Positions 1 to 9,253 of a stretch of 64,000 nucleotides of DNA are shown here, piece by piece. The position numbers and the translations under genes were made by a program. Each line of letters starts with the position of its first letter. Position 1 is the stretch's first letter. Under the pieces are notes generated by a model, which worked only from the letters and a program-made list of their open reading frames with translations, had not been told where the DNA came from and did no database searches. Origin of the DNA: Cliona cf. orientalis (taxonomy: Eukaryota > Porifera > Demospongiae > Clionaida > Clionaidae); NCBI GenBank assembly GCA_963930775.1, contig OZ005695.1:2976001-3040000 (forward strand), given 5' to 3'.

Positions 1-694
1 ATGGTGGATGCACCAGAAGCAGATGGATCCAGTCTACTTCTTTTACTGGGAGGGGGACCTGGACAATCTATAGCTGTTACACAACACAGTGAGAGTCATG
101 TTAGCAGATTGTAAGTTTGTCTGGTATACATGTACCTGCTGCAGCCAAGTCTCTAAATCTCTCTTCAGGTTGAGAATTAGGATCTGGAAAAAATAAAGAG
201 TGGGTAGGAGAAAGAAGTATGTACAAAGTGATCACAACTGTCATGGTTGGTGTATAGCTAATAATATTATGTTGGTTCATACCTTCAGCTAGTCTCGTGA
301 ACCAGACCACTCCCTCAGCAGCGCTGGGTGTATTGCATCACCAGCACGCAGGGTGGTGATGCAATACACCTAGCGCTGTGGAGGGAGTGGTCTGGTTCAC
401 AAGACTAACCTTCAGCAGGGAGGTTGATGACAAAGAGATCATTACGATACTTTGCTCCTCTCAGATTGATTTGATGTTTCAGAGTTGGGACCTTTTTCTT
501 CTTCTCTGGACCAGCTGTGGATGCACCAGAAGCAGATGGATCCAGTCTACTTCTTTTACTGGGAAGGGGACCTGGACGATCTATAGCTGTTACACAACAC
601 AGTGAGAGTCATGTTAGCAGATTGTAACTTAGTCTGGTATGTATACCTGCTGCAGCCAAGTCTCCAAATGTCTCTGCAGGTTGAGAATTAGGAT
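1..694 (-). CDS. Tandemly duplicated linker exons of gene A, one chimeric
   Basis: Contains exon 694-647 (DPNSQPAETFGDLAAA, phase 1-1), exon 586-410, a second copy of the small exon at 183-136 (DPNSQPEERFRDLAAA), and a second basic exon 73-1 that leaves the window. Exon 586-410 is chimeric: it starts AIDRPGPLPSKRSRLDPSAS and then runs in frame into KKKKVPTLKHQINLRGAKY and NLPAE, which is the end of the post-ZU5 exon. A local duplication of roughly 510 bp joined the two exons without breaking the frame. The basic runs SKRSR and KKKK resemble nuclear-localisation signals. Exon 1-73 may continue; its end cannot be set. Confidence 0.65.
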
Positions 695-3600
695 CTGGAA
701 AATTAAATAAAAAACGTGGGCAGGAGAAAAGAGTATGTACAAAGTGATCACAATGGCATGGTTGGTGTATAGCTAATATGTTGGTTCATACATGTACCTT
801 CGGCTAGTCTCATGAACCAGACAACTCTCTCAGCAGTGTTGGGTGTATTGCATCACCAGCACGCCGGAGGGTGATGCAATACACCCGCACCCAAGCGCTG
901 TGGAGGGAGTGGTCTGGTTCACAAAACTAACCTTCAGCAGGGAGGTTGATGACAAAGAAATCATTAGGATACTTTGCTCCTCTCATATTGACTTGATGTT
1001 TCAGAGTTGGGACCTTTTCCTTCTCTCCAGAAACTTCAGCTAATAACTGGCAGCATGGAGTCAACTTGCCCCCTCTAAAGTTGTCCACCTGCTTCTTGGT
1101 TATCTGAGGTTGTAGCCAGTGAGGAAAGTTGGTTGCTATGCTGGGTGGATATGGTGTACACAAGAACTCACCACAGGGCGCATCAGTGGTGTGATCTCCC
1201 AGCCCTTGAGAGAGAGACCCTCCACAGGAATGTCCAGGGAGATGACATCTGCCTCGAATTCTACTGGTAGGTGTACACCAAGTATAGCACCTTTTTCTTT
1301 GTACTTCTTTTCTATCTCCTAGAGGGAACAATAGCTAACTACAGTTGTGTTGCATTGACGACTAACTCACAGTGAGATGTGCTTCAACATTCCATGACAC
1401 TACAAAATGAATTTTGCACAAATTTGGGCGTCCAGTATAGAAGATTTGTGAACAGTATTCCTTGTCCTCTGATCCCTCTTGTGTTGCTCCCACTCCAGAG
1501 AAACTATTCAGTTCAATGACACCATAAGAGTTGTGGCTGGTGAAGTTACCCCTCGGCAGCTGTTTGAAGGTGTAGGGGAGCTGTTTCTGACTGCAAACAG
1601 CTCGAACAAAGCTTAACTTAAGATTAGTAACATTCTCTGACTTAGCACAGTGCTGGATTTCCACTGTGATTGGTTTAGTGAACTTGCGCACATCCTCACA
1701 GCGCAGCCAGAAGATGGCACTGACCAGATGGGAGTTCTCAGGGAACTCATACTGGCCCGCTAGAGAGGCCTTGATGTTGATGGTGCAATGCTCCATGTCT
1801 GCTGGCAGACAGCCCTTAGGGATGTTGAGCTTCAGGCCATAGCCAGGCCATGTAATTTGCTGGTCATGATCAGAGTAGACTACCACAGTCATTTCTCCAC
1901 ACACTTCTACACCACGCAAGTTCCAGGTGGCTGTGGACATGTAGGTAGCTAGCTCCACAAACTATTGCAGTTATAAAATGAGATGACATACCAGTAGTGG
2001 ATTGAGCAGACATTGTCTCAGCTTTGGTCATTGTGACAGCTTCTTCCTTGATCTCCCTCTTCACTGAAAGGAGAGCATGTGGCTCTCCTTCAAGAGTAAG
2101 TGGTTCCTCTTTGAGCTCTGTCTTCACACCAGGACGGAGAGCAACTGGCTTCTCTTCATGCAAGAACGGTTTAGTGTCTCTCCGATCATCTTCTACAAGT
2201 ACACACACATTGTTATGCATACACATTACACCAAACAAGCAAGCAGAGGCTATTGTTGGTACAATATAATATATACTCTAACAGTGTTACACAAAAGCAG
2301 GCGTATTTGTTTCATCCGGGTTACCTTGTGATACATGTATAACTTACATGTATGCATACTATACTCGTTTTCAATATGTACCTGAGTCACAGGGTCTGTA
2401 AATGGTGAAGGTGTCATGGGGATATTTGGCACCACTTAATGTCACTAAATGTTTCAGGGTGGTAGGTCGCTCTGTTTCACACGTGGCCATCAGTTGACAC
2501 GATGGAATAGGTTTTCCTTTTTTGAAGTCATCTACCTCCTTTCTCTCAATCTGTAAAAAAAATTTCCACATGAAAATGTGCACCCCACTCCTCTACACAG
2601 ACGCAATAAAAATTATATAAGAGGGGAGTATCACCCATCTTTCTATCAAAACTGTAGGTGTATGCAGTCTTGTCAAGGAAGTGGTACAGCTGAACATACC
2701 ACAGCAGACCCCAGTGGTGTGATTCTATATGCCTCATCACTTGTTGTGGTTCCTTCTGGAGGAATATCCAGTCTGATCAAATTCTGATCACTTTCAAATT
2801 CAAGTCGCTGATCATGTCCCAGGGTGGCATTCATTTTTCGATAATATTTGCTGATAATCTGTTGGTGTAAAGGATATGTATACTTACACATTAGGCCACA
2901 CAGAATAAATTGGGCAGATAACAATTTAACCAAAGAATTTAAATTACATGTCAAGGAGTACATATGATGCAAATAGTGCCAAAGAATGAGTGAGCATGCA
3001 TGCATGAGCTACTCTTCATAGCAGGCACAAACTCTGTATAAGCACTACACCTGTGAAGGCTATAGTCTGCATGTAATTTTCAGACTTGGGTACATATCAG
3101 AAGGTGAGACTGCTGCTGCTACTACATAATTTTCCAGTATGGGCCCATCAGGGCCAGTGTCATTATGATTCTTCAGAAAGGTAGGCTCTTTTTAGACAGA
3201 TGATGAGGAGGAGAAGAAAGGGTCTGGGGACGACCAGAGAAGACAGAGGCAAGGGGACGAGGCTAAATCTTATCTTAAATGACTGGACATCCTCAAATTA
3301 TTCTTCCAAAACTGCTTCAGAGTCTCTTTGGTTTACTTAGCTTCCTGATTGCCACTCTAGCATGAAAGTACATCCTCCAAGTCTCCACTTGAAGTCCTCT
3401 GTGCCACATTTTCGAGCGCAACATGGCACGCGTTTCTGAACCCCGAGCGATCTTTTCCAGATAGAAGAATAATCTTTACCAAACATTAATTGCACTCCAA
3501 AAGCGTGACGGACATACATACATACATACATACATACATACAACGCTAGCTGCCAATCCCTGGTTCACTATCCAATCCAATCCAATGCCTCGCGCTAATG

Positions 3601-6600
3601 TGCTCGGCAACAAGTGCATAGCATTTGTATGTATTCCAGCTATGTAGTGTGTGGTAGCTTAAAAACAATCCTACTATTATAAGTCCAGGTCGGTATACAT
3701 GCCTGTAATAAAACTCAGCTATTGGATGCCTTAAATTCTACAGTTCATCGGGTTAGTTCAAACAAACATTTAATTCTGAGTGGCCTTATAGGGACTTTCA
3801 GGGTGGTTACTAATATCCATCATTCATACAGATTTGTAAGGAAAATGTCATGCCATGTATGTACATGTATCTGGAGAGAGAAAATTGTACATGTACATGT
3901 GTCACTATGGTACTAAGCTGACAACTAACCTAAAAATCCCTATTATGGCCATACTATACAATTTCTAAGAGAGTATCATTATGTACAACTTAATATTAGC
4001 ACTCGTTAATAAGCTATGTTATATACATACCTTGTTATGCACTTTGGTATTCCAAAATATGGTGAAGTGAATCTTGTGGCCTTTGGGCTCTTCACTGTAA
4101 TGAGTGCTAGCACAGTATTGTCTTTCCTTTGCACCTTTCTTCCCAACTCCATATCCACCAAAGAAGCTATCTAGTTCAATAAATCTGTAGGAGCTATGAC
4201 ATGAAAAATTGCCTGGTATAGTCTCAAAATTAACCCTTTCTTCACCATGATCCATGGAACTGGCTTTAACGAAGCACAACTGTGATGCACCTTCTGGTTT
4301 ACCACAGTGTTGAATTTCAAGAGTCAGCGGTTGAGAGAATTGGCATTTGGGAACACACTCTATCCAATAAACTGCGCTAACGAGATGGGTATCCTGGGGT
4401 AATTGATAATCTCCCATGATGGTGGCTTTAATGTGGATGCTACACTGCTGTAGGTTGGTGGGTAGAGAGTTCTCAGGGATGTAAAGATTCAGACCACATT
4501 CATCCCAGGAGAAGAGCTGCTCAGAGTTTGTCACTAGTACTGATGTCTCAGCTACAAGATGCTCTGTGCACATAGCAACAAATAGAATAGCTACATTGTA
4601 CAAGTACACGAACTATAGTCTCTAGCACATACTCCAACAAATAGAATAGCTATATTGTACAAGTACACGAACTATAGTCTCTAGCACAAACTCCATGCAC
4701 ACTAGCAGTCGACCTCAGCTTGCATTGGAATGTACAGTATACGCACATTGAGGGATTAATCATTCACTCTCAGTGACACAAGAACAATGAATGTACCGTA
4801 GAGCCCCTAGAATTGGACTAAACCGTAGCCTTGTATCTAGGCTCTAGGGGTATGCATTTAATTAAGCCATGTGACTTCACAAAGTTATGTAATCAACATT
4901 TGAGTAGCGTTGGATCTCGATAGTGAAGCAATGTTGTTCAATGGTATTGGCCGGAGTAGTTTTACAAATTCAAGCAAGCCTCATTGGGCGTCAATATCAA
5001 TGCCTACCGCCAACTCATACGAGCAGAGAAAAACATCGAATGAGGCCAAGAATGCTCAGTAAGCATTGGGTTTGGGTTTGGGTTTGGACTTGTTGCTTCA
5101 AAAATCTGTCCTTGTAGTTCTGCAGAACGTTTGCATGGGTTAAAGGGCAAGTACATGGACAGTATACGGAAAATATCCAATTCCCCCCAAAACCTGGGGA
5201 AATTAAGTGCATGCACACACAATTGATGCCAGGCTTTCCTTTCCCCTCTAGAGCCTGTGTACGAGGCTAGCTAAACCAGGAAGGGGACAGTCAGAGAGGG
5301 AGATTATATGCAAGACAAAAGTACTTATGTAGGAACTTGGAGCTGAAGTGCAAGGGGCTTATGCCTAAGGGGAGAGGGCAACTAAAGGATTCTATCATAT
5401 TATAAAATTCATGCAACATACCTGTAATATCCTGGTCACTGGTCTGTTGCATAGTAGACACTGATGATGACATCTGCTTGAATGCAGTATATTTGGCAGG
5501 ATAAGGGCTTTTGGGTGGGAGTGGGGATGGCTGAGCTGGACTGGGAGGGAGGCCAAACTCACTACCAGCAGGACTGAGGACACCCGATGATGGAGCAGGG
5601 CTGAGAGCAGATCCTGGACTGGGGACACTCATCCAGCTAGGAGCAGGGCTGGATCCACTACCCCAGCTAGAAGCATATCCACTATCCACAGAGCCAGGGC
5701 CAGGAGTAGGGGCATAATAGGGACTTGGAGGCTGAAGAGTTTTTTTACCTGCAGATCTTGTCATTTGAGTGGTTGATGTTTGTGCGGCTGACTGTTTGCT
5801 TTCTTGACTCACTACAATCCTCTTTCTTTCTTCACTTTGAAGGAGTTCAATTATTTCATTATGGCCACCAAACTGTGCAAACAATAAAGCATTCCATCCA
5901 TCTCTATCTTGCAGTTTTGGATTGGCTCCATGTTCTAACAGAATCTTCGCTACTTCTGTGTGGCCATTTTGACATGCTATGATCAAAGGTGATAGTCCGT
6001 CATTCATTTGATGGTTTATTTGAGCTTCATGAGTTATTAGAATTCTTAAAATATCTACACTTCCACTGAGACTTGCACTCATTAGTGCTGACCATCCATT
6101 ATTCTTCAAAGCATTCACATTAGCTCCACTATTTAACAAAAGTTTTGTTATTTCCGTATGTCTGTACTGACTTGCACACATCAAAGCAGAAAATCCATCC
6201 TTCAAATGAATATTCACATCTGCTTTGTACTGAATCAACATTTCAACAGTTTCTATGAATCCATTCTGCACTGCATGCATAAGAGCTGACCATCCATCAG
6301 TGGTTAGCATATTCACATTAACTCCTTGTTGAAGTAAATGCTTGGCTGTTTCGGTGTTCCCATGTTGACATGCTATCAACAGTTTTTGCATGAGAGTTTC
6401 ATGTTCTGATATGAGTTTAGCTATTTCAAAATGCCCATACTGATTTGCAAATATAAATGCTGACCTTCCGCTGTTGTGTCGCAGATTAATGTCTGCTCCA
6501 TGGTTTAACAAGAGACGGACTATTTCAGAGTGCCCGTTCTGACTTGAAATGGTTAAAGCTGATGCTCCATCATCACGTTGCATGTTGACATTAGCTCCAG

Positions 6601-8773
6601 ATTCAAGCATTAAGCTAGTTGTTTCTATGTGCCCATTTTGACTAGAAATAAATAAAGCTGAGGCTCCAGATATGCTTTGCATGTTAACATTAGCACCATG
6701 GTCGAGCAATAATTTGGCTGTTTCTGTATGTCCGTTTTGACTTGAACCGTACAAAGCTGATAATCCTTTGTTACTTTGTATGTTAACATTAGCTCCATGG
6801 TCGAGCAATAATTTGGCTGTTTCTGTATGTCCGTTCTGACTTGAAATGTACAAAGCTGAAACCCCTTCGTTACTTTGCATGTTAACATTAGCTCCACGGT
6901 CGAGCAATAATTTGGCTGTTTCTGTATGTCCGTTTAGACTTGAACTGTACAAAGCTGATAATCCTTTGTTACTTTGCATGTTAACATTACCTCCATGGTC
7001 GAGCAATAATTTGGCTGTTTCTGTATGTCCGTTTAGACTTGAACCGTACAAAGCTGATAATCCTTTGTTACTTTGCATGTTAACATTACCTCCACGGTCG
7101 AGCAATAATTTGGCTGTTTCTGTATGTCCGTTTTGACTTGAAATGTACAAAGCTGAAACCCCTTCGTTATTTTGCATGTTAACATTAGCTCCACGGTCGA
7201 GCAATAATTTGGCTGTTTCTGTATGTCCATTTTGACTTGAAATGTGCAAAGCTGAACCCCCTTCGTTACTTTGCATGTTAATATTAGCTCCACGGTCGAG
7301 CAATAATTTGGCCGTTTCTGCATGTCCGTTCAGACTTGAACTGTACAAAGCTGATAATCCTTTGCTACTTTGCATGTTAACATTAGCTCCACGGTCGAGC
7401 AATAATTTGGCTGTTTCTGTATGTCCGTTTTGACTTGAACCGTACAAAGCTGATAATCCTTTGTTACTTTGTATGTTAACATTAGCTCCATGGTCGAGCA
7501 ATAATTTGGCTGTTTCTGTATGTCCGTTTTGACTTGAAATGTACAAAGCTGAAACCCCTTCGTTACTTTGCATGTTAACATTAGCTCCACGGTCGAGCAA
7601 TAATTTGGCTGTTTCTGTATGTCCATTTTGACTTGAAATGTGCAAAGCTGAACCCCCTTCGTTACTTTGCATGTTAATATTAGCTCCACGGTCGAGCAAT
7701 AATTTGGCCGTTTCTGCATGTCCGTTCAGACTTGAACTGTACAAAGCTGATAATCCTTTGCTACTTTGCATGTTAACATTAGCTCCACGGTCGAGCAATA
7801 ATTTGGCTGTTTCTGTATGTCCATTTTGACTTGAAATGTGCAAAGCTGAACCCCCTTCGTTACTTTGCATGTTAATATTAGCTCCACGGTCGAGCAATAA
7901 TTTGGTCGTTTCTGTATGTCCGTTTAGACTTGAACCGTACAAAGCTGATATTCCTTCGTTACTTTGCATGTTAACATTAGCTCCACGGTCGAGCAATAAT
8001 TTGGCCGTTTCTGTATGTCCGTTTAGACTTGAACCGTACAAAGCTAATAATCCTTTGTTACTTTGCATGTTAACATTAGCTCCACGGTCGAGCAATAATT
8101 TGGCTGTTTCTGTATGTCCGTATTGACTTGAAATGTGCAAAGCTGAAAACCCTTTATTATCTAGCATGTTAATATTAGCACCGTGGTCAAGTAACAATTT
8201 GGCTGTTTCTGTACGTCCCTCTTCACTTGAAAAGTACAAAGCTGCATTCCCTTCATTATCTGGCATGTCAACATTAGCACCATGGTCAAGCAATAGTTTG
8301 GCTGTTTCTGTGTGTCCATTAAGGCTTGAAATCATTAAAGCCGAGTATCCTCTATTATCTTGCATGTTAATATTAGCACCATGGTCGAGTAATAATTTTA
8401 CTGTTTTTGTGTGTCCATTTTGACTTGAAAGGAACAAACCTGAATACCCTTCATTACCGAGGCTTTGCATGTTAACATCAGCACCATAGTTCAACAATAG
8501 CCTAGCAACATTTATGTGGCCTGTCTCACAGGCTGCCATTAATGCAGACTCACTGTATGATCCATTAGTTGAATTAACTTGTGCTTGATACTGTAGTAGC
8601 AACTTGGCGACTTGAAGGTGTCCACGGTATGCTGCTCTATATAGAGCGCACTGCTGATTTTCATCCTTCTCGTCGACATTTGCTCCTTGTTCCAGTAGCC
8701 TCTTCACTGTTTCAAAATCTCTTCGATTACTTGCTGAGACCAACGGAGACGACGATCGATATATGGACGCCAT
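1..8773 (-). CDS. Gene A: ANK-ZU5-ZU5 gene, 3' end outside window
   Basis: Exon chain read on the minus strand: 8773-5422 (ankyrin repeats and P/S tail), 4563-4031 (ZU5), 2858-2700, 2550-2382, 2192-1992, 1930-1371 (second ZU5), 1318-1172, 1103-932, 694-647, 586-410, 183-136, and 73-1 running off the edge. Each border has a GT donor and AG acceptor, and the reading phases agree across all joins. No stop occurs inside the chain. Unlike gene B, the basic linker and Death-domain exons do not follow the first ZU5 module; the chain goes straight into the second ZU5 type, so this copy looks like an in-phase fusion of two module sets. A Death domain may lie beyond base 1. Transcription as one unit is inferred from phase, not shown. 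Compared with unit C it lacks one coiled-coil exon. Confidence 0.7.
290..407. mobile_element. Palindromic MITE over a splice donor (TAGTCTCG family)
   Basis: 118 bp hairpin with ends TAGTCTCGTGAACCAGACC and the inverse GGTCTGGTTCACAAGACTA, flanked on both sides by ACCTTCAGC, a 9-bp target duplication. On the coding strand the duplicated site is GCTGAAGGT, which spans the exon end and the donor GT. No coding capacity. The 9-bp duplication suggests a Mutator-like origin (inference). Confidence 0.88.
805..929. mobile_element. Second copy of the TAGTCTCG MITE
   Basis: Same hairpin family as 290-407, flanked by ACCTTCGGC and ACCTTCAGC (one mismatch). It sits at the equivalent donor, next to exon 1103-932, so it was copied with the surrounding DNA rather than inserted anew. 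Confidence 0.85.
932..1318 (-). CDS. Post-ZU5 exon pair of type 1, gene A
   Basis: Exons 1318-1172 (49 codons, phase 0 to 0) and 1103-932 (172 nt, ending phase 1). They read EIEKKYKEKGAILGVHLP, VISLDIPVEGLSLKGWEITP, and ITKKQVDNFRGGKLTPCCQ then NFFVINLPAE-like residues (NDFFVINLPAE). They align with the pair that follows the type-2 ZU5, showing that ZU5 plus these two exons moves as one module. The donor of the second exon (CTGAAG then GTTAGT) is made partly by a MITE; see 805-929. Confidence 0.75.
1371..1930 (-). CDS. Second ZU5 exon of gene A (type 1)
   Basis: 560 nt with acceptor TGTCCACAG and donor GTGAGT, ending in phase 0. It begins ATWNLRGVEVCGEM, then carries the ZU5 core GYGLKLNIPKGCLPADMEHC, GQYEFPENSHLVSAIFWLRC and KPITVEIQHCAKS, ending VSWNVEAHLT. 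Clearly homologous to the type-2 ZU5 of exon 2 but diverged, so the two types split before the unit was duplicated. The matching exon in gene C is 49,816-50,375. Confidence 0.83.
1992..2192 (-). CDS. Acidic exon with clustered SUMO-consensus motifs (gene A)
   Basis: 201 nt, phase 1 to 1, flanked by CTTGTAG and GTATGTCAT. It reads EDDRRDTKPFLHEEKPVAL, then KTELKEEP, SVKREIKEEAV and AETMSAQSTT. The matches to psi-K-x-E (VKTE, LKEE, VKRE, IKEE) look like SUMO-attachment sites, which would suit a nuclear or signalling protein. Its counterpart at 50,433-50,633 keeps all of them. The downstream intron is only 61 nt (57 nt in the C copy); the length difference shifts frame if read through, which supports removal by splicing. 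Confidence 0.7.
2382..2858 (-). CDS. Exons 3 and 4 of gene A: post-ZU5 module
   Basis: Two exons, 2858-2700 (53 codons, phase 0 to 0) and 2550-2382 (169 nt, ending in phase 1). The first reads IISKYYRKMNATLGHDQ and then LDIPPEGTT; the second reads IERKEVDDFKKGK, then ETERPTTLKHLVTLSGAKYP and TFTIYRPCDS. The same pair follows every ZU5 exon here, with identical lengths in B and C, and a related pair (KKYKEKGAILG, ITKKQVDNF) follows the type-1 ZU5. They occupy the place where a UPA domain follows ZU5 in ankyrin, UNC5 and PIDD, but I cannot identify them as UPA from sequence alone. Confidence 0.75.
2859..4030 (-). other. Intron 2 of gene A
   Basis: No coding signal. Bases about 3,050-3,700 match the corresponding intron of gene C (53,900-54,530). 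A short microsatellite of ACAT units lies at 3,512-3,541; the C copy has only two or three units there. Confidence 0.6.
3512..3541. repeat. (ACAT)n microsatellite
   Basis: About seven uninterrupted tetranucleotide units inside intron 2 of gene A. Confidence 0.95.
4031..4563 (-). CDS. Exon 2 of gene A: ZU5 domain, type 2
   Basis: Acceptor GTGCACAG at the 5' border completes the split codon left by exon 1 (G + AG = Glu); the donor is GTATGT. The exon codes for about 177 residues beginning EHLVAETSVLVTNSEQ. The ZU5 signature GLNLYIPENSLP is followed by LPQDTHLVSAVYWIEC and a QPLTLEIQHC strand. ZU5 domains occur in ankyrins, UNC5 and PIDD and mediate protein contacts. At the place where PIDD-type ZU5 domains carry an HFS autocleavage motif, this copy reads SFF and its paralogues read SFS, so self-cleavage is not expected (inference). 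This copy has one more Gly codon (FFGGYG) than the B and C copies (FSGYG). Confidence 0.85.
4564..5421 (-). other. Intron 1 of gene A, with decayed MITE
   Basis: Noncoding. It holds a TTTGGG triplet-repeat stretch near 5,068-5,090. At about 5,280-5,400 is text related to the right half of the element at 43,279-43,735 (aggaacttggagctgaag, ggggcttatgc, ending gattctat), so a decayed member of that MITE family abuts the exon 1 donor. Confidence 0.55.
5422..8773 (-). CDS. Exon 1 of gene A: about 29 ankyrin repeats plus P/S-rich tail
   Basis: Open for 1,117 codons from an ATG (MASIYRSSS) to a GTATGT donor after codons for DIT, leaving phase 1. Residues 1 to about 980 are 33-residue ankyrin repeats of the type NGHTETAKLLLDRGANVNMQ. 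The first few and last eight repeats are diverged. The central ones, roughly bases 6,600-8,200, are almost identical copies of a 99-bp unit. The last ~135 residues are rich in SP and PSP motifs and include SVDSGYASS, which fits the DSG-hydrophobic-x-S phosphodegron pattern. Ankyrin repeats bind proteins, and the tail looks like a flexible, phosphorylatable linker to the ZU5 domain. The ATG is preferred because the same MAS(I/M)YRSS start is kept in gene B, and as MAF in gene C. Confidence 0.93.
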
Positions 8774-8900
8774 AATAAGGCTTTTAATCAGTGATCAGTG
8801 AAGCTGGCTGACCAGACCAGGTCAGTGCATCTCCAAGCGGGCGGTGTATCGGCCCACATGCAATCTATGGACGCGGTCTCTTAGCTTAGTCCTCACTATG
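8774..8900 (-). promoter_or_regulatory. Conserved upstream block of gene A (possible promoter)
   Basis: Directly upstream of the ATG. CAGGTCAGTGCA and CCAAGCGGGCGGTGTAT recur upstream of gene B (27,570-27,600) and, split by a MITE, upstream of gene C (about 60,290-60,725). Conservation next to three ATGs and a GC-box-like GGGCGG suggest a shared promoter region. No TATA box was recognised. Confidence 0.4.
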
Positions 8901-9010
8901 ATATCACTTTCTTCTCCCAGACAGCGCCACCGAAAGTGGGTGTGTACTTAATACACGATATTTACGAACCACCAAAATGAAAACAGTTAGAAAATCTGCA
9001 GCTGCAATAC

Positions 9011-9032
9011 TCTTGCTCAGTAATTCTTTAAT
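9011..9032 (-). pseudogene. Extra copy of the TMF terminal exon
   Basis: Minus-strand text ATTAAAGAATTACTGAGCAA codes IKELLSK, matching IEELLSK of the terminal TMF exon at 9254-9283. The flanks (CTTTCTTCTC.CAGACAGCGC) are also repeated about 150 bp away, so this is a small local tandem duplication. Confidence 0.55.
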
Positions 9033-9253
9033 AGTCCTAACTATCACTTTCTTCTCTCAGACAGCGCGAATATTGGTTGATCGAAGTAGGTAGGTGCTTT
9101 GAAAAGATCGGGGCTCTTGGAGATGAGGACACAGGACTCCCTCATAACAATCAGGTAATGTGGGCGTGTCAGTACTTAATCCAAAATCACATGATAATAA
9201 TAATTATTTACAAACCGAAAACAGTTACTAAAAATAGAAAATTAAATCTGATA

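Noticed and set aside
1119-1322. Plus-strand frame opposite the post-ZU5 exon, and similar ones at 49,541-49,783
   Set aside because: Antisense shadow of phase-consistent minus-strand exons.
4019-4609. Signal peptide before the ZU5 (MYLYNVAILFVAMCTEHLVAE)
   Set aside because: The hydrophobic stretch is intron sequence upstream of the GTGCACAG acceptor; exon phase matches the ANK exon instead.
6625-8423. Chains of open frames in other frames and on the plus strand across the ankyrin exons (e.g. LLCMLTLAPRSSNNLAVSV)
   Set aside because: They repeat every 99 bp in step with the ankyrin units and have no domain content; by-products of the repeat.
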